Part shown: in pieces, positions 46,401 to 58,513 of the stretch
Numbering within the stretch: position 1 is the first letter of the stretch
Layout: the number at the start of each line of letters is the position of its first letter
NCBI GenBank assembly: GCA_964017195.1
Contig: OZ024890.1
Coordinates: forward strand, 20,345,701 to 20,409,700
DNA from: Siderastrea radians
Taxonomy: Eukaryota; Cnidaria; Anthozoa; Scleractinia; Rhizangiidae
Direction: 5' to 3'
Length of the DNA stretch: 64,000 bases
Translations under genes and position numbers: made by a program
Notes under the pieces: model-generated
What the model was told of the DNA's origin: nothing
The model's input: only the letters and a program-made list of their open reading frames with translations
The model's database searches: none

Positions 46401-48718
46401 AAATCAAAGCAATTCTCTCTTGACAAGGTAGGATATAATTTTTCAGAGCCAGTGTAGCTGCTTTTGGCACAAAGTGCCTCCCCCTCAAGCTTTTAAACCA
46501 GGCCAAATGAGAAGAGGGGTCCAATCTCTTGGCCTTGTTTGACCTGAAATTCTTGCACACTCATGGGAACTCTCATGTGCTCTTCAAGAGTTAGAATTCA
46601 AATTTTAGTTAGGATCAATTACCCTGACATTCAAACTCTCACTGTCATCTGGCTGCTAACTGCTCTCCAAAAAGACAACAGCCAGTGGAGGCTAATCAGC
46701 AGTTTATTACCACTCCTCTCCATGGGAAGCTGACTTTTTGAAAGTTAGTTGTGTTTTACAGTCATTGAGCTGGTGTATGGATCTTTTGGCTGTATTGCTC
46801 AAGGTTTCATTTAGAGAGGAAAGTAGATTGGGTTTAGTTGCTCTCCTGTTTTTCTTAAGTTAGCCACTTGAGAGAGGAATAAATGTTAGAAGATTACCCT
46901 AGCTTTTAATTTCTATCCCCAGGTGCCTGACAATTGTCCCTTGAGTACCTTCATAGAAGTAAGAGCTGAGTGTTCTCCTCTGTACAGCAGTCATGTCAAG
47001 GGATTTCTGGTAAGTGGACAAATTAATTTTGGACATGAGACATCCTCCTTCGAATTAATTCAATTTTCCAATGTTAGTACCTCTGCCTTACAGATGCCTT
47101 TTATCTAATAACTCCCATTAATATAAAAGTGCTATAAAGTTCATATTGTCTTTCGTTCCTGTCAGACCATCCTGGAAGACATTGGAGGGTATGGGGCATG
47201 GCAGAGAAGATGGTGTGTGTTGGAAGGTGCAGTCATGTCCTACTGGAGATACCCTGGTGATGAGTCTACTAAGGTATTTCTCCTTCAAAGTCCTTCAACT
47301 GCCCTTGACTTTTGTTTGGCCAGAACTGTACAAACCATGTAGTAATGAATAACATGTAATTATCAACACAATTCAAACTGTTTGTTTTCCTGGTTATAAG
47401 TGTTCTTAACATTGTCTCCTGTACGTAGCCTCCACTGGGGTGCATCAGTTTAGCAGAGTGCATTAGTGATGAGGTGACAAGAGTTGCACGAGACCTGTGT
47501 GCTCGACCAAACACCATGGAACTAAAGTTGAAGAGGTCATGTGGCACAGAAGTCAAGTAAGATTTGCAGTATTTTGTCAAAATTCATGAAAAAGCTCGAC
47601 CTGTTAACCCTTTCACTCCCAGAGTCAGTTATGGAGACATTTAAGGAGTTTATTTAACTTTTGAGTCTGTGGATGAAATCCAGTGGTATGACCATTCAAA
47701 TGAAACCTCTTCAGCAGTACTTTCACATGGTACTATTTATATTTAAGTATTTTACAAAATTAAATTTAGGATTTTTATTGAATTTTGATTTCAGGCATTT
47801 TTGGGAGTAAAAGGGTTAAGCACTTAGTAGTACAGTGGAAACCTGATATAACAAAGTGCCAAGGGACTGGCAAAACATGTTAGTTATAGCGGGGGTTCAT
47901 TAATGGGGTCCTTCTCTATACATTTTACTACCACTGGCCATGGGCTGAATAATATTGTTCGTTATACCAGGATCTTGTTATTTTGGGGTTTGTTATATAA
48001 TCAGGGTTCTACTATACATCATATATTAAGCATCATCATGTATTACGCTGTGTGCTCATATACAAGTGTCATATGGCAGGTTTTACTGTGCATATATATT
48101 GCTTTGGACATAATTTCTATTAGTTGCTATCCTTTATCTGCAAAGTTGTTCCAAACCCCAATTAGATTGTGGACAAACAACCCAAACATAGTTTTCAAGC
48201 TCAAAAATCATAAAATTAATGTCAACTGTGAAGTCCTCTGTAAACAATTATCCACAGATATTGGAAAGAACCCAAACCTTTGAAATATGTTCTTCCAAAA
48301 GGAAATTAAGCTAAAAGTGATCTTTTCCTTTGCCATGGCTGGAAATTGAGCCTACATTAACCATGAATTTCACCTGAAACAGGCTGCGCACAGCATGCGC
48401 AGATGGCTTCCAGGTTAAAAAAGCTTGGTCCTCTCCATTTTCTTTAATATTCAAATTTTTATGGTGCCTGCACTTACATGTTACTAGTCACTTAGCATTT
48501 AGTGAAATAATATATCTCATAACTATATTGCCTTTATTTTTGTCAGGTATCTTCTTGCAGCCGATACCAAGACTGACCGTGCGACATGGATTGACAGTCT
48601 GAATGAAGCCCTAAGAGATGGGCGTGCATGGACAGTAGGCGAAAATAAACCTCTTTACCCGGACTTGAGCCGTATGCACAACGAGGATGTCTATATGTGT
48701 TCTAAGGATGCTAACTAG
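37491..48718 (+). CDS. ANLN: Anillin, 17 coding exons
   Basis: Anillin links actin, myosin II, septins and RhoA at the cytokinetic furrow. Coding exons: 37491-37508, 38522-38785, 39229-39396, 39856-41082, 41825-42049, 42546-42684, 42885-43016, 43642-43701, 44066-44192, 44397-44445, 44621-44713, 45906-45933, 46312-46427, 46923-47009, 47166-47273, 47429-47556, 48547-48718 (TAG). All introns are GT-AG and phases agree, giving 1046 residues; human has 1124. [19 protein letters not shown] matches the human start. KRRR at 63-66 may be nuclear import. The large exon 4 encodes a disordered basic, Pro-rich region with [22 protein letters not shown] (196-201) and PTPTPR (332-337). The anillin-homology region starts near 635, where human and this protein share [14 protein letters not shown] sequence. 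The PH domain spans about 909-1035 ([21 protein letters not shown]). A poly(A) signal AATAAA is at 48932-48937. Confidence 0.96.
39541..39739. mobile_element. 199-bp MITE with TGTGGTTCC ends (C)
   Basis: The ends GGGTTCCAGAAAACATCCAT and the complement of ATGGATATATTCTGGAACCA match elements A and B in VPS35 introns. This copy is short and lies in anillin intron 3. Confidence 0.8.
42131..42150. repeat. Poly-G run
   Basis: A run of G with one A in anillin intron 5. It is likely unstable in length. Confidence 0.85.
43048..43345. mobile_element. 298-bp MULE-like foldback MITE with 9-bp target duplication
   Basis: Arms of about 130 bases are inverted, starting TAGCATGAGAAAACAGCC on the left and TAGCCTGAGAAAACAGCC on the right. 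GACGGATCC (43039-43047) and GATGGATCC (43346-43354) flank it with 8 of 9 matches. It inserted 31 bases past an anillin exon end without breaking the splice site. Confidence 0.85.
47604..47819 (+). mobile_element. TTAA-flanked 216-bp MITE, copy 1
   Basis: TTAACCCTTTCACTCCCAGA opens the element and GGGAGTAAAAGGGTTAA closes it. Interior blocks CATTCAAATGAAACC and TTTCACATGGTACTATTTAT are shared with the copies at 55914 and 58290. It lies in anillin intron 16. TTAA sites point to piggyBac mobilisation. Confidence 0.9.
47833..48013. mobile_element. pogo/Tigger-like MITE
   Basis: CAGTGGAAACCTGATATAAC at the left pairs with the complement of GTTATATAATCAGGGTTCTA at the right, with TA next to both ends. 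The CAGTRGAAMCC end is typical of Tigger-like elements. It lies 13 bases from the TTAA MITE. Confidence 0.7.
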
Positions 48719-51011
48719 ATTGTCCAGAGTGTTGTTATCAAAATAATAGATACCTGTCTGTTCAAAATTATTTTGAATCCTCTTTCACTCTTAAGGGTAT
48801 TAATTAAGCTGAAAACTGAAAAAATAGCCAAAATTTATTGAAATGGTTACTTGTCTTGAGTCTTCAACCACACTAAGGCAGAACCTATTAAGCCATTGAC
48901 ACACTAGTCTAGGCCATTTAAAGTTATACGTAATAAAGTTACACGTAACTGCAGCAATGTCCACTGCCACTAAAACATTGATTTCACCAGTGATTCTAAT
49001 GAATAACAAATGGTCAAAATCACCAAGCATTTCAGATATTGGTGATTAGGTTTGTTGGGAATTCTGCTAAAATCACCAGTCATCACTGGAGTTCAATTTT
49101 GCCACAAACAGGATCTAAAATCATCTAGTGTTGTTCGCTAATGAATCAGGGCTCAACTCCGAGAGTGACGAAAAGGTTATATTTGTGGTAAATGAATGCA
49201 TTTTCTAGAAATGTTAACCCTGTTTATCACAAATGAGAATAGAAGTTTTTGTCACTGCTTGAGGTAGACACTGTTGAGCTACAGGAATGTTTTTGCTTAA
49301 ATCAAAATCAGCATAACTAATTAAATTCTAAGGATGGCATAAATCAAAGTAAGTGCAAATACTGCAAAATTTTACACATTAGTGCACAGAAAGCAGACTG
49401 TTTTAAAAACATGGATGCATGATATTTCAGTGGTGCATATGCCATCATTATACATAGTGAGGAAGTTAAACCAAGAAAACATTGACTTGTTTGTATAAAG
49501 TCACTATGTAATATTCATGGGTCTGCAGAGCTTTAAAGATTGTAAGCTGCGGAGATTAAAAATGATTATTTCTGCCAATCAATAGTTTGTAAATTTAAGA
49601 AGTGATGTTTTTTATTATCCGGAGAGCCAGAGAAGGTGTGAGTGGCATGAGATTCCCTCATACTCCTTCAATAATCTTACCCATAGTCCCCAAATCAGAT
49701 CAACAATTTCAACTCTATATTTGATGAAACTTGATGATAGGACTGTGTAGGACAGTCAACAAGAATATAAAAATTGGACGGCATATCTTCCTTGAAGGCC
49801 CAGAAGCCGATAACTTAACACACCGGGAGTTTCCACTGCCCAATACCTGCTCTTTGGTCTCCAGAGATCAAGTAATATTAATAAAAGCAAGAGCTAAAAC
49901 TCTTGTCAGCTCTTTAGTATTGTCTGATCCTGGCTTTGGCTGGTGCTCTCAACCAAATCAGTAAGAAACTTCAGATGATGGGTTTGGCACAAAGTTTTGA
50001 TGATTGCCTGGCTATAGGCATCTGACTGTCCCAGTTTTAACAAAGTTGACACAATATTATTAGAGTATTTAAAGCTATTAGTAAAATTCACTGGCAACTT
50101 TTAAATAACACTATTTCTTGGTTTTCCTATTCAATAAAATTAGTTTTTAAGAGTTGGGCTCATTGATTGTGTGCACCATGTTGGGGGTGGGGGAATGGGT
50201 TCAATTGATGTTGAAATTGGATGCTGACTGCCCCCGTTCAGTCCATTTCAGACTGAATGACAGAGCAGTGTTATCCCAGATTCATCACCAAAGCCTTATC
50301 ACTTTTTTGTGTTGAGGCATAACAAGTCCTCTCTTGACCTTGTACAACAAACCATATTATTTTGATGTTTTTTTAGCCTGGTGAAATGTACTGTAAAATA
50401 CAAGGAACAGAACCCTGGTATCACAACAAAAATCACAATCCTTGAGCACAAATGTAAAGTTTACTGATATAACAAATCTCGTCAAGCAACTGAAGTTGGA
50501 TGCAAAACATATCAACAGAGTTGCATGCAGACAGTAAACCCGAAAGCTGTGGTGCTATGTAACACAGTTTAATTTTAATGCAAAATGATTATTAGCCAAA
50601 CCCCAATATACTAACAAAGACTTTGGTCCTTTTCATTTAGAACAGACATTCTCCCAGTCCCTTGGCACTCTGTTCTAAGCTGGGTTCCACTTTATTCACC
50701 TAAGCATGAATTATACACATGTGCAGCTCCAATAATTGGATGCTGTGCTCCTAAAAATTACAACTGTGCACCTTGAAATTGAGACCAGGTAGCACAAGTG
50801 CTCCCAAAGCCAAAAATAAACTTTGAGCCCTGCTGAATTTTTTTTCAGTCTGTGCTATTGCTTATGTTTCTCATGTTCTCACTTCCCATAAGCACATAAA
50901 AAAATGTTTATAGGACTTACATATTTTAGCCACTGAAGACTTAGCCAATGTGGAACTTCTGGTTATACCACTAGCAAAAACCAGCCTTAATAGTGCGCGA
51001 TGAGATGTAAT
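48719..51011. other. Anillin 3' UTR and intergenic DNA
   Basis: Poly(A) candidates for anillin are at 48932-48937 and near 50130. No further gene was recognised; open frames here are short and unrelated. Confidence 0.5.
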
Positions 51012-51153
51012 ATATCAAACACGAGAAAGAGTGTTTCATCAGGATATCCAAACACCGAGAAGTGGGTTGAAAAAACGAGGCGCAGCCGAGTTTTTTTAAC
51101 CGACTTCGAGGTGTTTGGATACCTGATGAAACACTCTTTCGAGTTTTTGATAT
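51012..51153. mobile_element. Foldback hairpin element, 142 bp
   Basis: The arms ATATCAAACACGAGAAAGAG and its complement pair for about 60 bases around a loop GAGGCGCAGCCGAG. The loop resembles GAGACGCAGTCGAG in the foldback element at 32896-33100. Confidence 0.8.
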
Positions 51154-51499
51154 GGCTTCTCAAACCTTCCATAATTTTTGGAGAAATTCAAAGCAGAAGT
51201 TCGCAAACCTTTATGCTAATTAAGATCCAGTATCCAAACCACCGTCACGGTAGTGATTTCCTTTGTTTTCTCTTTATGAATTATTAATGAGTTTGAGAAG
51301 TCTTAGTAACAAACAACTTGAGATCAAACACAATAGAGAACACAATGAACATTTTATTGCACCCAGAAAACGGTTTTACCAATAACCGCCTTTTAAAAAA
51401 AAAACAGGCAGTCACGTTACTTTACTTACAGTGTATATAAAAAAAATAACACACAGACTAAACTGAATAAAAAGCCTTCATTTTACAGAACGTTGGCTT

Positions 51500-51850
51500 A
51501 CAAGTTTCCATAAACTATTTGTCAGTGAGAAAAATTGCAACCAAGAGGTACCCTATTTTTCTCTTTCAAACAGTATATTCTCCCCTAATAACACTGCTTT
51601 TTAGTAAAGTACGGTATATTTCTCTTTTATGAAATAATTAAACCATTAACTCTGAAAAATAAGACCAAATTTACAAGTTTCCATAAACTATTTGTCAGTG
51701 AGAAAAATTGCAACCAAGAGGTACCCTATTTTTCTCTTTCAAACAGTATATTCTCCCCTAAGAACACTGTTTTTTCAGTAAAGTACTGTCAGTATATTTC
51801 TCTTTTATAAAATAATTAAACCATTAACTCTGAAAAATAAGACCAAATTT
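51500..51850. repeat. Tandem duplication, 173-bp period
   Basis: ACAAGTTTCCATAAACTATT begins at 51500 and 51673. The copies are almost identical, with a few substitutions and a small insertion in the second. An (ATT)n tract follows at about 51885-51918. Confidence 0.9.
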
Positions 51851-51882
51851 TCTTTCAGTTGTAAAATTCAAGATGCAAATAA

Positions 51883-51918
<36 letters not shown>

Positions 51919-52020
51919 GATAAGTTCCTTCAATAACAATATTAACATTCAAATGTAACAAATATAGAATAATTACAATAATACAGTTAACCATTCTCAG
52001 AATACTGGCCACATATTTTG

Positions 52021-52400
52021 ACCCCAAGAGGGGAAGGGGTACTCTGGATTTCAAGTGACAGGTTGATGTGAATGGGGACATAAATTGAAACCCAAAAAAA
52101 TCCCCTGGACAAAATGAAACCCAAAAAAATCCCATACTGAATTTTGGAGCCTTACAAGTACCCAGAAGGAAATAAATGACAATAATGAAGAACAACTGAG
52201 TACAAATGGTTACATTTATTTATATATCACACTATTGCAATAAACTTTCCCTGATCTAGTAGGCATCCTTACAATCTACCCAAGGGATGCCAAAAATAAT
52301 TTTCTTACCTCCAAAAAATTCCAAAATTGTGAATTTTTAAACCCAAAAAATTAGTTGCACCTCACCATCACTTGAAATTTGGAGTAATCCCCCCAACCCC
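52021..52400. mobile_element. MITE with GGGGTACTC...GGATTTCAAGTGA ends
   Basis: The left end GGTACTCTGGATTTCAAGTG matches the complement of CACTTGAAATTTGGAGTAAT at the right end, with G-runs outside both. Inside is a direct pair of GAAACCCAAAAAAATCCC. No coding sequence was seen. Confidence 0.65.
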
Positions 52401-53328
52401 AGAATTTGACCTCAGACTAATAAATTGTCAATCCAAGGTGATGAGAACACTGGATTTATTTTAAATCTGGGAATAAGATTACCTGGGTATTTATCTCACA
52501 GTTTAGGCAATAAATACTGTCTTGTACCTTTACGATGAAGGTCGACTACTGTTTAAATATAGGTTTTTGTGCGTTTTCATTAACTTATTAACTTTGCTAG
52601 TACACATTTACACACTAAGGTATCTGTGGTTTGCCAGAAGAGTCAAACCAAGCTTCTTATAGCATTTTGGGTGCAACATCTTGGATGAAAGCTTAACTAG
52701 TGAAAATTGACCACTGAGTCAAATTTGCCATTTTTCCATAAAACCTTAGATGTATTTTTCTTCGCATCACTCTACATACGTTTGTCAACATAATTCACTT
52801 GCTTCCATCCTCACTAATGGTCATTAATTATATTATTACTCTCTTTTTAATGCCTTGGTCGACCCTTATCTGATTTCCCACAACAGTTTAGGCAAGTGCT
52901 TACCTAGGGGCCAATTACACGAGGCAGGCTGGCTTAATTTGTCAGGAACTGAGTAAGTTACATGAAGAATATCAGCCCGTTAGCAGGGATCCTGGCTTTG
53001 TGATCCAGGTTAAAGGGCCGTGCAGTGTTTTTTTCCCACATAATTGCATTCACCAGGCCAGCATAACATTTTCTTGCTAATTAACGTTTTCTCAAAGCAA
53101 AATGACCCACCAGAAGACAAGTATTTTTCTTTCTAAAGAAGACAGAGGTTTACAACAGCTTCTCAAGAAGCTGATAAAAATCATACAATAAAGAGCTGGA
53201 TTAACCAAAGTGAAACACTTAAGGCATTCTTCTGGCTGAGCCACTTTTCCCAGCACTGCTTCCAATTTTAGCCACTACTGGGCTGGCTTCTCTCAAGTAC
53301 ATGTAATAGCAGACTGAACTCACCTAGG

Positions 53329-53400
53329 TAACCTGCAATCAGGCATTCATTTTTTTATTCCCCTGCCCCCCCCCCCAAAAAAATGCCTAATCGCAGGTTA
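53329..53400. mobile_element. Short hairpin MITE with poly-C core, copy 2
   Basis: The ends TAACCTGCAATCAGGCATTC and AATGCCTAATCGCAGGTTA flank a C-rich run, as in 9856-9956. It lies 180 bases past the TCAIM stop codon. Its TTTATT would read AATAAA on the TCAIM strand, so the element may supply a poly(A) signal. Confidence 0.75.
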
Positions 53401-53581
53401 TCATCCCCCCCACCCCACCCCCCATAACCAGACATGGATGAATACACGTAGGAGTATGTGCTGCAATACATTGCTTCATTCACAAAGCCTGATTCACAGC
53501 CTGCTAAGCATGCTGAAGAGCGACCTATGACTGTGAGAGTCAGGCTATAACTAACTTGGAATATACTGTTTCACTGTCAAA

Positions 53582-56500
53582 TTACTTCCAGTTCCAAGGA
53601 ATACTAATGTGTCCATCCTCATTAACGTGATAATACTTGGACACAATAATGGTGGCATTTTTCAGATCAGGGTTATTGTGCTTGCTTAGTCGCTCACAAC
53701 AGTCACTCATCTGCAGTGGAGATATTGAGCGATCTTTTGACAGAGAACCTAGTTGTAGTTTCTCTTTACAGGCTTGAATTGCTTGGTCTTCTATCACCAG
53801 GTTTCTAAGGAAAAACAAAGAGATGCACCATTCTTTAAGGGTATTTCCTTTTGTTAATTATTTCCTTTTAACTTTTTCATTGAAACAAATGTCACAAATC
53901 ATAACTGCCATAAAATTCCTAGTATCCTGTTCCAGATTAAAATGATGAGAAGTAGAATAGTATGTTTTCTGACTTACTTGCCTGGCTAACGAGTTTGAAA
54001 AACGCCTTAATATGGAACCCGTTCTTACCTCTTGTTTTCCTCGTGAAGATCCAAAGATTCTTGTTTGTGCTTTACAATGAAATCCAGAAGCAGTTCAACA
54101 GGGGTTGATGGTGGTATTCTAAACTCTCCACTGAGTGATAAGCTGAGAGAGTCTGCAGGACTGAAATTATAAAAACAGTATTGCACATGACGTAAGTAAC
54201 ACAACTTAGAAAAAGGTTACAGTTAGGTAATTTTATCCTCTTCACAAAATTATGACCATTGAGCTTTCTTGGCCATCTTAGGAAATTTCAAAACTATTTA
54301 ATGATGATCAAAGCCAGCTAACAGCACATTTCAGTGACCAAGGTGATTATTTTGGTTTTAACACTACCAACAGTATTGAAAAGTGCTCTACCATGTTCCT
54401 TAAGAAGATAAGAAGTGACCTACCTCAATATCCTTGCAATAAAGTCCTTTAACTCTCCTGGTTGAATGGCAACGACTACATCAGGACCAAGGAGCCCCCT
54501 CCGCAGAGAAGACACCACTCTGTACAAGTAGTTTAAGTACTCAGTAACTGAGACAGATGGAGACTCTTGATCAAACACAATCCTCATGTCACCAAGTAGG
54601 GAGGATAACCTTTTCTCCCATGTAGGTACTTGATCAACCAGTACGTCGTAGTCTTCTATGGAGTCAAACAGCTGCAACAATATTGACATTATATTAGCTG
54701 TTACAGTAAAACTCTAAATTTTAGTGTGCTCCCATTGCTCCCATTGGTCGAAAGCGATCATGTGACGCAATAGTGTCTCTCCTCAGCGGGGGCCTATCAG
54801 CACATGGTGCCCGTTTGTGGCAATTTTCACTCAAAATTTAGCGTTGTACAATAAAAACAATGGAGTCTTTCTGTCTCAGGCCCTATGTGTGATGGGTTCC
54901 CTTGGAAATTTGATGTTCAAACTTCATAAATTATAAGCCCTTGAACGTTGTGAACATCAAATATCCTCTGGCAACCTATCACACGATAGTGCCTTTGACA
55001 GAGGAACTCTATTGTTTAGAATATCTTATTAGATACTTTGCAGTGTGTAGAATTAGCTACTCTTGGCATCAAATAACAGTCTTGGACTTATGGGCTCTTC
55101 TGTTCAATGCCTTCTCTCCTATTTCCCTTGTCATTCTAACAAAATGATTGCTGAGCATTGATGGATGTTAAAGGTGAAAAAAGGCATTTAACCGTATACA
55201 ATGACTACTGATTCTCACAATTACAAACACCACGCGTACCGAAAGCCAAAATTCTGGAACATCTTGTGTGTTCAACATGACACGCCCACAGGGGTCGATT
55301 CCAGTCCAGTCTGTAAACACGATTGTGCGTCCATTAAGACTCTGAAGCTCAGACTGTTTTGAATAACAAAGCTTCAAAAAGTTCTTCAGAGAACCATGAC
55401 AAGAGGAGTAACTCCATCCACAGGCAGACTCCACTTTCGCCAATCTGAGTTCTTTGCAAATCTTTGCAGACAAGACAAAATTTTCCTCTATGAGAGATTT
55501 GCTATTCTCTTGTTTTTCTTTTGCATTTTTTAAGTTCTTTTCTAGGAAATCGTTCAATGTACTTCTTGAATTTCTTTGCAATTGAGCAAGGTCTATAGGT
55601 GTTTGTCTGTCACTGAACTGTTGATACACATGGAGCCAGTGATGGGGTGCACCATAAGGCAGTGCAACGGACACTTTTGGTTTTCTAGTCTTCTGATGCA
55701 GTGTTACCAGATCTTCCAACATTCCACACGTCTTCAAGATGTGGCTGATTGTAAACTGAACATCACGCGAGAAAAGTGACACCCTGACTGTCTTGAAAAG
55801 ATCAGATCCTAAGAAACAGAAAATGAAATATCAAATAAACAATGAATAAGAAGACCAGGGAAAAATTGCATTCATTCCTCAGATGGCTCTCCTTCCTCTA
55901 GTGCAAAAAACATTTAACCCTTTCACTCCCAGAGTCAGTTATAGAGACACACAAGGTGGTTCTAACTTTTGAGTGTGTGGATGAAATCGTATGGTGTGAC
56001 TATTCAAATGAAACCACTTCAGCAGTACTTTCACATGGTACTATTTATTTTAAAGTACGTGTAGTTTTCAGAATGAAATTTGGGATTTGTCTTGAATAGT
56101 TTTCAGGCACTCGGGATTAAAAGGGTTAATATGCACCTGGCTAATACCTTCTTCCAGTGGGGTAACTGTGTCATTTTTCAAGTAAAACATCAAGTGTGTT
56201 GGATTCACTGGTTTTTTCTTCTGTATGTCTTCCAGGTATGAGTTCAATCTCTTTAGAGAATCTTCATTTATTGACTGCAAACAGACAATGCAAATCTTTA
56301 GACAGGACATAAAAAAAACATTATGTACAAAGAATAATTTGCCACTCGTACAACACATGTAAATGAACAAGCATTTCAGGGACCACTCATTTCAAGTGTC
56401 CTAAGGTTTTGGGAGTAAACTACAATAATAGCTGCCACTATAACCCACCGATTAATTGTCATGGCATGCACATTGGACAAAACATACCATATAGTACAAA

Positions 56501-57318
56501 ATCACACAGCGGGTATCAAGCTATATCTGTCGTCCAATTTGTTATCCATCGTCCGATTTTAAGGACGAGAGAACAACAAGGAATGAAGTCACTTTTTCAG
56601 GTTTTAACTTTTCAGATCTAATCACAGTGTAATAAAATCAAGTAAACTAACCAGCTTAATTCTGTTCAGCTGAAAATGTGCTGTGACCCTCTGGATGTTT
56701 TCTCGGTACCACAATAAAGCGTGCACGTTGTAGAAATTAATCAGAGGGTTATAAAATAAATAAACCCCTTCCTGGCTTGCTGGTATATCGGAGGATAATG
56801 TCCTTGGCTGAAAGATTGTCCTCAAAATTTCACAGTTGCCCTCAGAGCTTTGCTAATTCTCTGCCAACTGTTCATTTTTTGGACAATCTTTCAGCCTCAG
56901 GCCCTATCCTTCGATACACCAGCCACCGCAAGAGGTTTATTTACAAAATGTTTCTGAGATCAGACTTTCATCTCTGGAGTGCCTGGACTACCAACTAAAC
57001 ATTTAAAGAAGCTGTGCTTAGCCCAAAATACTAATCTACTAAACACTAAAATCGGTACTTATTCTATTGCAACTTGAACCCCAACTTAAGAGAACTAAGT
57101 TGAAGAACTCAACTTGAACAAGAACTCCTTAATGTCTTGGTTCCAAAACTTTCAAAATAAGATTACAAAAAAAAAGTGAACAAAGTTTTCTCACTCTCTG
57201 TATTGGATACTGGCCAAACAGATCAGGATGAACAGCAAAATAGAATGGTTTAAGAGCTGCCTTGGTCTGTGCACTTGACAGATGCCTGGACAAAATGTAC
57301 CATGAGGACTGCTTCAGG
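53582..57318 (-). CDS. TCAIM: TCAIM-like mitochondrial protein, first exon missing
   Basis: TCAIM (T-cell activation inhibitor, mitochondrial) is a matrix protein of unclear biochemical role, with DUF4460 and DUF4461 regions. Coding exons in transcript order: 57318-57195, 56274-56148, 55808-55240, 54671-54424, 54160-54029, 53804-53582 (TAA at 53584-53582). Phases agree and give 473 residues; human has 496. Matches include ALKPFYFAVHPDLFGQYP near the N-terminus, SLKRLNSYLEDIQ, a central GRTIVFTDWTGIDPCGRVML (human CTIIFTDRSGMSAVGHVML), QMSDCCERL and the C-terminal ISIPWNWK (human LCIPWNWK). The first exon here starts with a split codon after an AG with a pyrimidine tract. About 20-25 residues, probably the mitochondrial presequence, must come from an exon between 57.4 and 60.5 kb. 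No convincing ATG exon of the right phase was found. Confidence 0.9.
55914..56129 (+). mobile_element. TTAA-flanked 216-bp MITE, copy 2
   Basis: Same ends and interior as the element at 47604-47819 and in the same orientation. It lies in a TCAIM intron, starting about 105 bases beyond the 569-base exon and ending 19 bases from the next exon. Confidence 0.9.
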
Positions 57319-58280
57319 CTAAAAATAAAGAAAATATGCTCATTAACAACCTTAATATAATTATGTCTAGTGCAGAGGCACATTGCTGTAGTCGTTATGG
57401 TGTGTCATACTTTTAATAATGATCCGCATAAGAAGTAGGCATGCCAAATGAACGGAATACAGAAAAGTGTCAATCTTCAATTATTAACCTAATTATTTTG
57501 GAGGCTGCTGATTGATCGAATACTTCAAAACCATCAAAAAACAGTTTTCAAATAATTTCCCCACATTTTTATTTCCCCACATTTTTGCTGGCTCTTATTA
57601 TGCTATTATTTTAAGAAAAACCACCTGCAGGCACTGAAACACAAACATGACTATCAAAATAATTGATAATTAAAACTGTTCAAAAGCACCTGCTTCTCAC
57701 TGCTTTTCTACTAGTTCTTGCAACAGTTCTTTCGCATGAAGGGAGCAGATGAGTTTGAGGCCTCCTCAAACTCTTCACTCGTGGGCTCCTTGTAATTTAT
57801 AAGGCATAACCAATAAACAATAATGAATTTTTACTAAGAATTGCAAAATTCAATCACGAAATTACAAAATTTAAGTGACTTGTTATACAAGCTTTTCGAC
57901 AGATTGTATCTGAAGATCATAGGGTTGGTGGGTTGAGGGTATTGTAGGTTGGTCTCCGCACTGTTGAGTGGTGTCCTTAGACAAGAATCTTTACTCCACA
58001 GGTTCTCTCTTCCAAGATGCTTAAATGAGTATTGGTGAAAAGAATGCTGGGGATAACCTACAAGAGACAAGCATCCCATCCAGTGGGGAGTTGTGGCACT
58101 GCACGTTGCTTTGTACCACAAAATACAGGGCTGTCATTAAGTTTTGGGTCACTGGTTGTCTTGATCTTCACACCTGTAACAAACTCGTTGCTTCATGAGT
58201 AAATTACACCAACAAGAACCAAGTTCACCCATAACGTCAAGGTGCCATCAGGCATACTCAGCCGTAACAGGTGTTATGGG
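57319..58280. other. TCAIM upstream/intron 1 region
   Basis: No conserved exon was identified. The part around 58040-58100 (GACAAGCATCCCATCCAGTG) is a diverged relative of the minisatellite unit at 7.5-8.5 kb. Similar single units lie near 15005-15040 and 24200-24240. Confidence 0.45.
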
Positions 58281-58289
58281 TTACGGCCC

Positions 58290-58513
58290 TTAATCCTTTT
58301 ACTCCCAAGAGTGCCTAAAATCAAAATTCAAGACAAATCCCAAATTTTATTTTGTAAAATATAATTGTAATATAAATAGTACCATGTGAAAGTACTGCTG
58401 AAGAAGTTTCATTTGAATGGTCACACCGCAGGATTTCATCCATTATAGACTCAAGTTGGAACCACCCTTAGTTAATTGTCTGCATAACTGACTCTGGGAG
58501 TGAAAAGGGTTAA
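58290..58513 (-). mobile_element. TTAA-flanked 224-bp MITE, copy 3
   Basis: Inverted relative to copies 1 and 2: TTAATCCTTTTACTCCCA opens it and GAGTGAAAAGGGTTAA closes it. The interior blocks ATAGTACCATGTGAAAGTAC and GTTTCATTTGAATG are the complement of those in the other copies. Confidence 0.9.

Noticed and set aside
57129..57383. ATG at 57383 as the TCAIM start
   Set aside because: The residues upstream of the conserved part are encoded by an AT-rich stretch ending in a good pyrimidine tract and AG, so splicing is more likely. It cannot be fully excluded.
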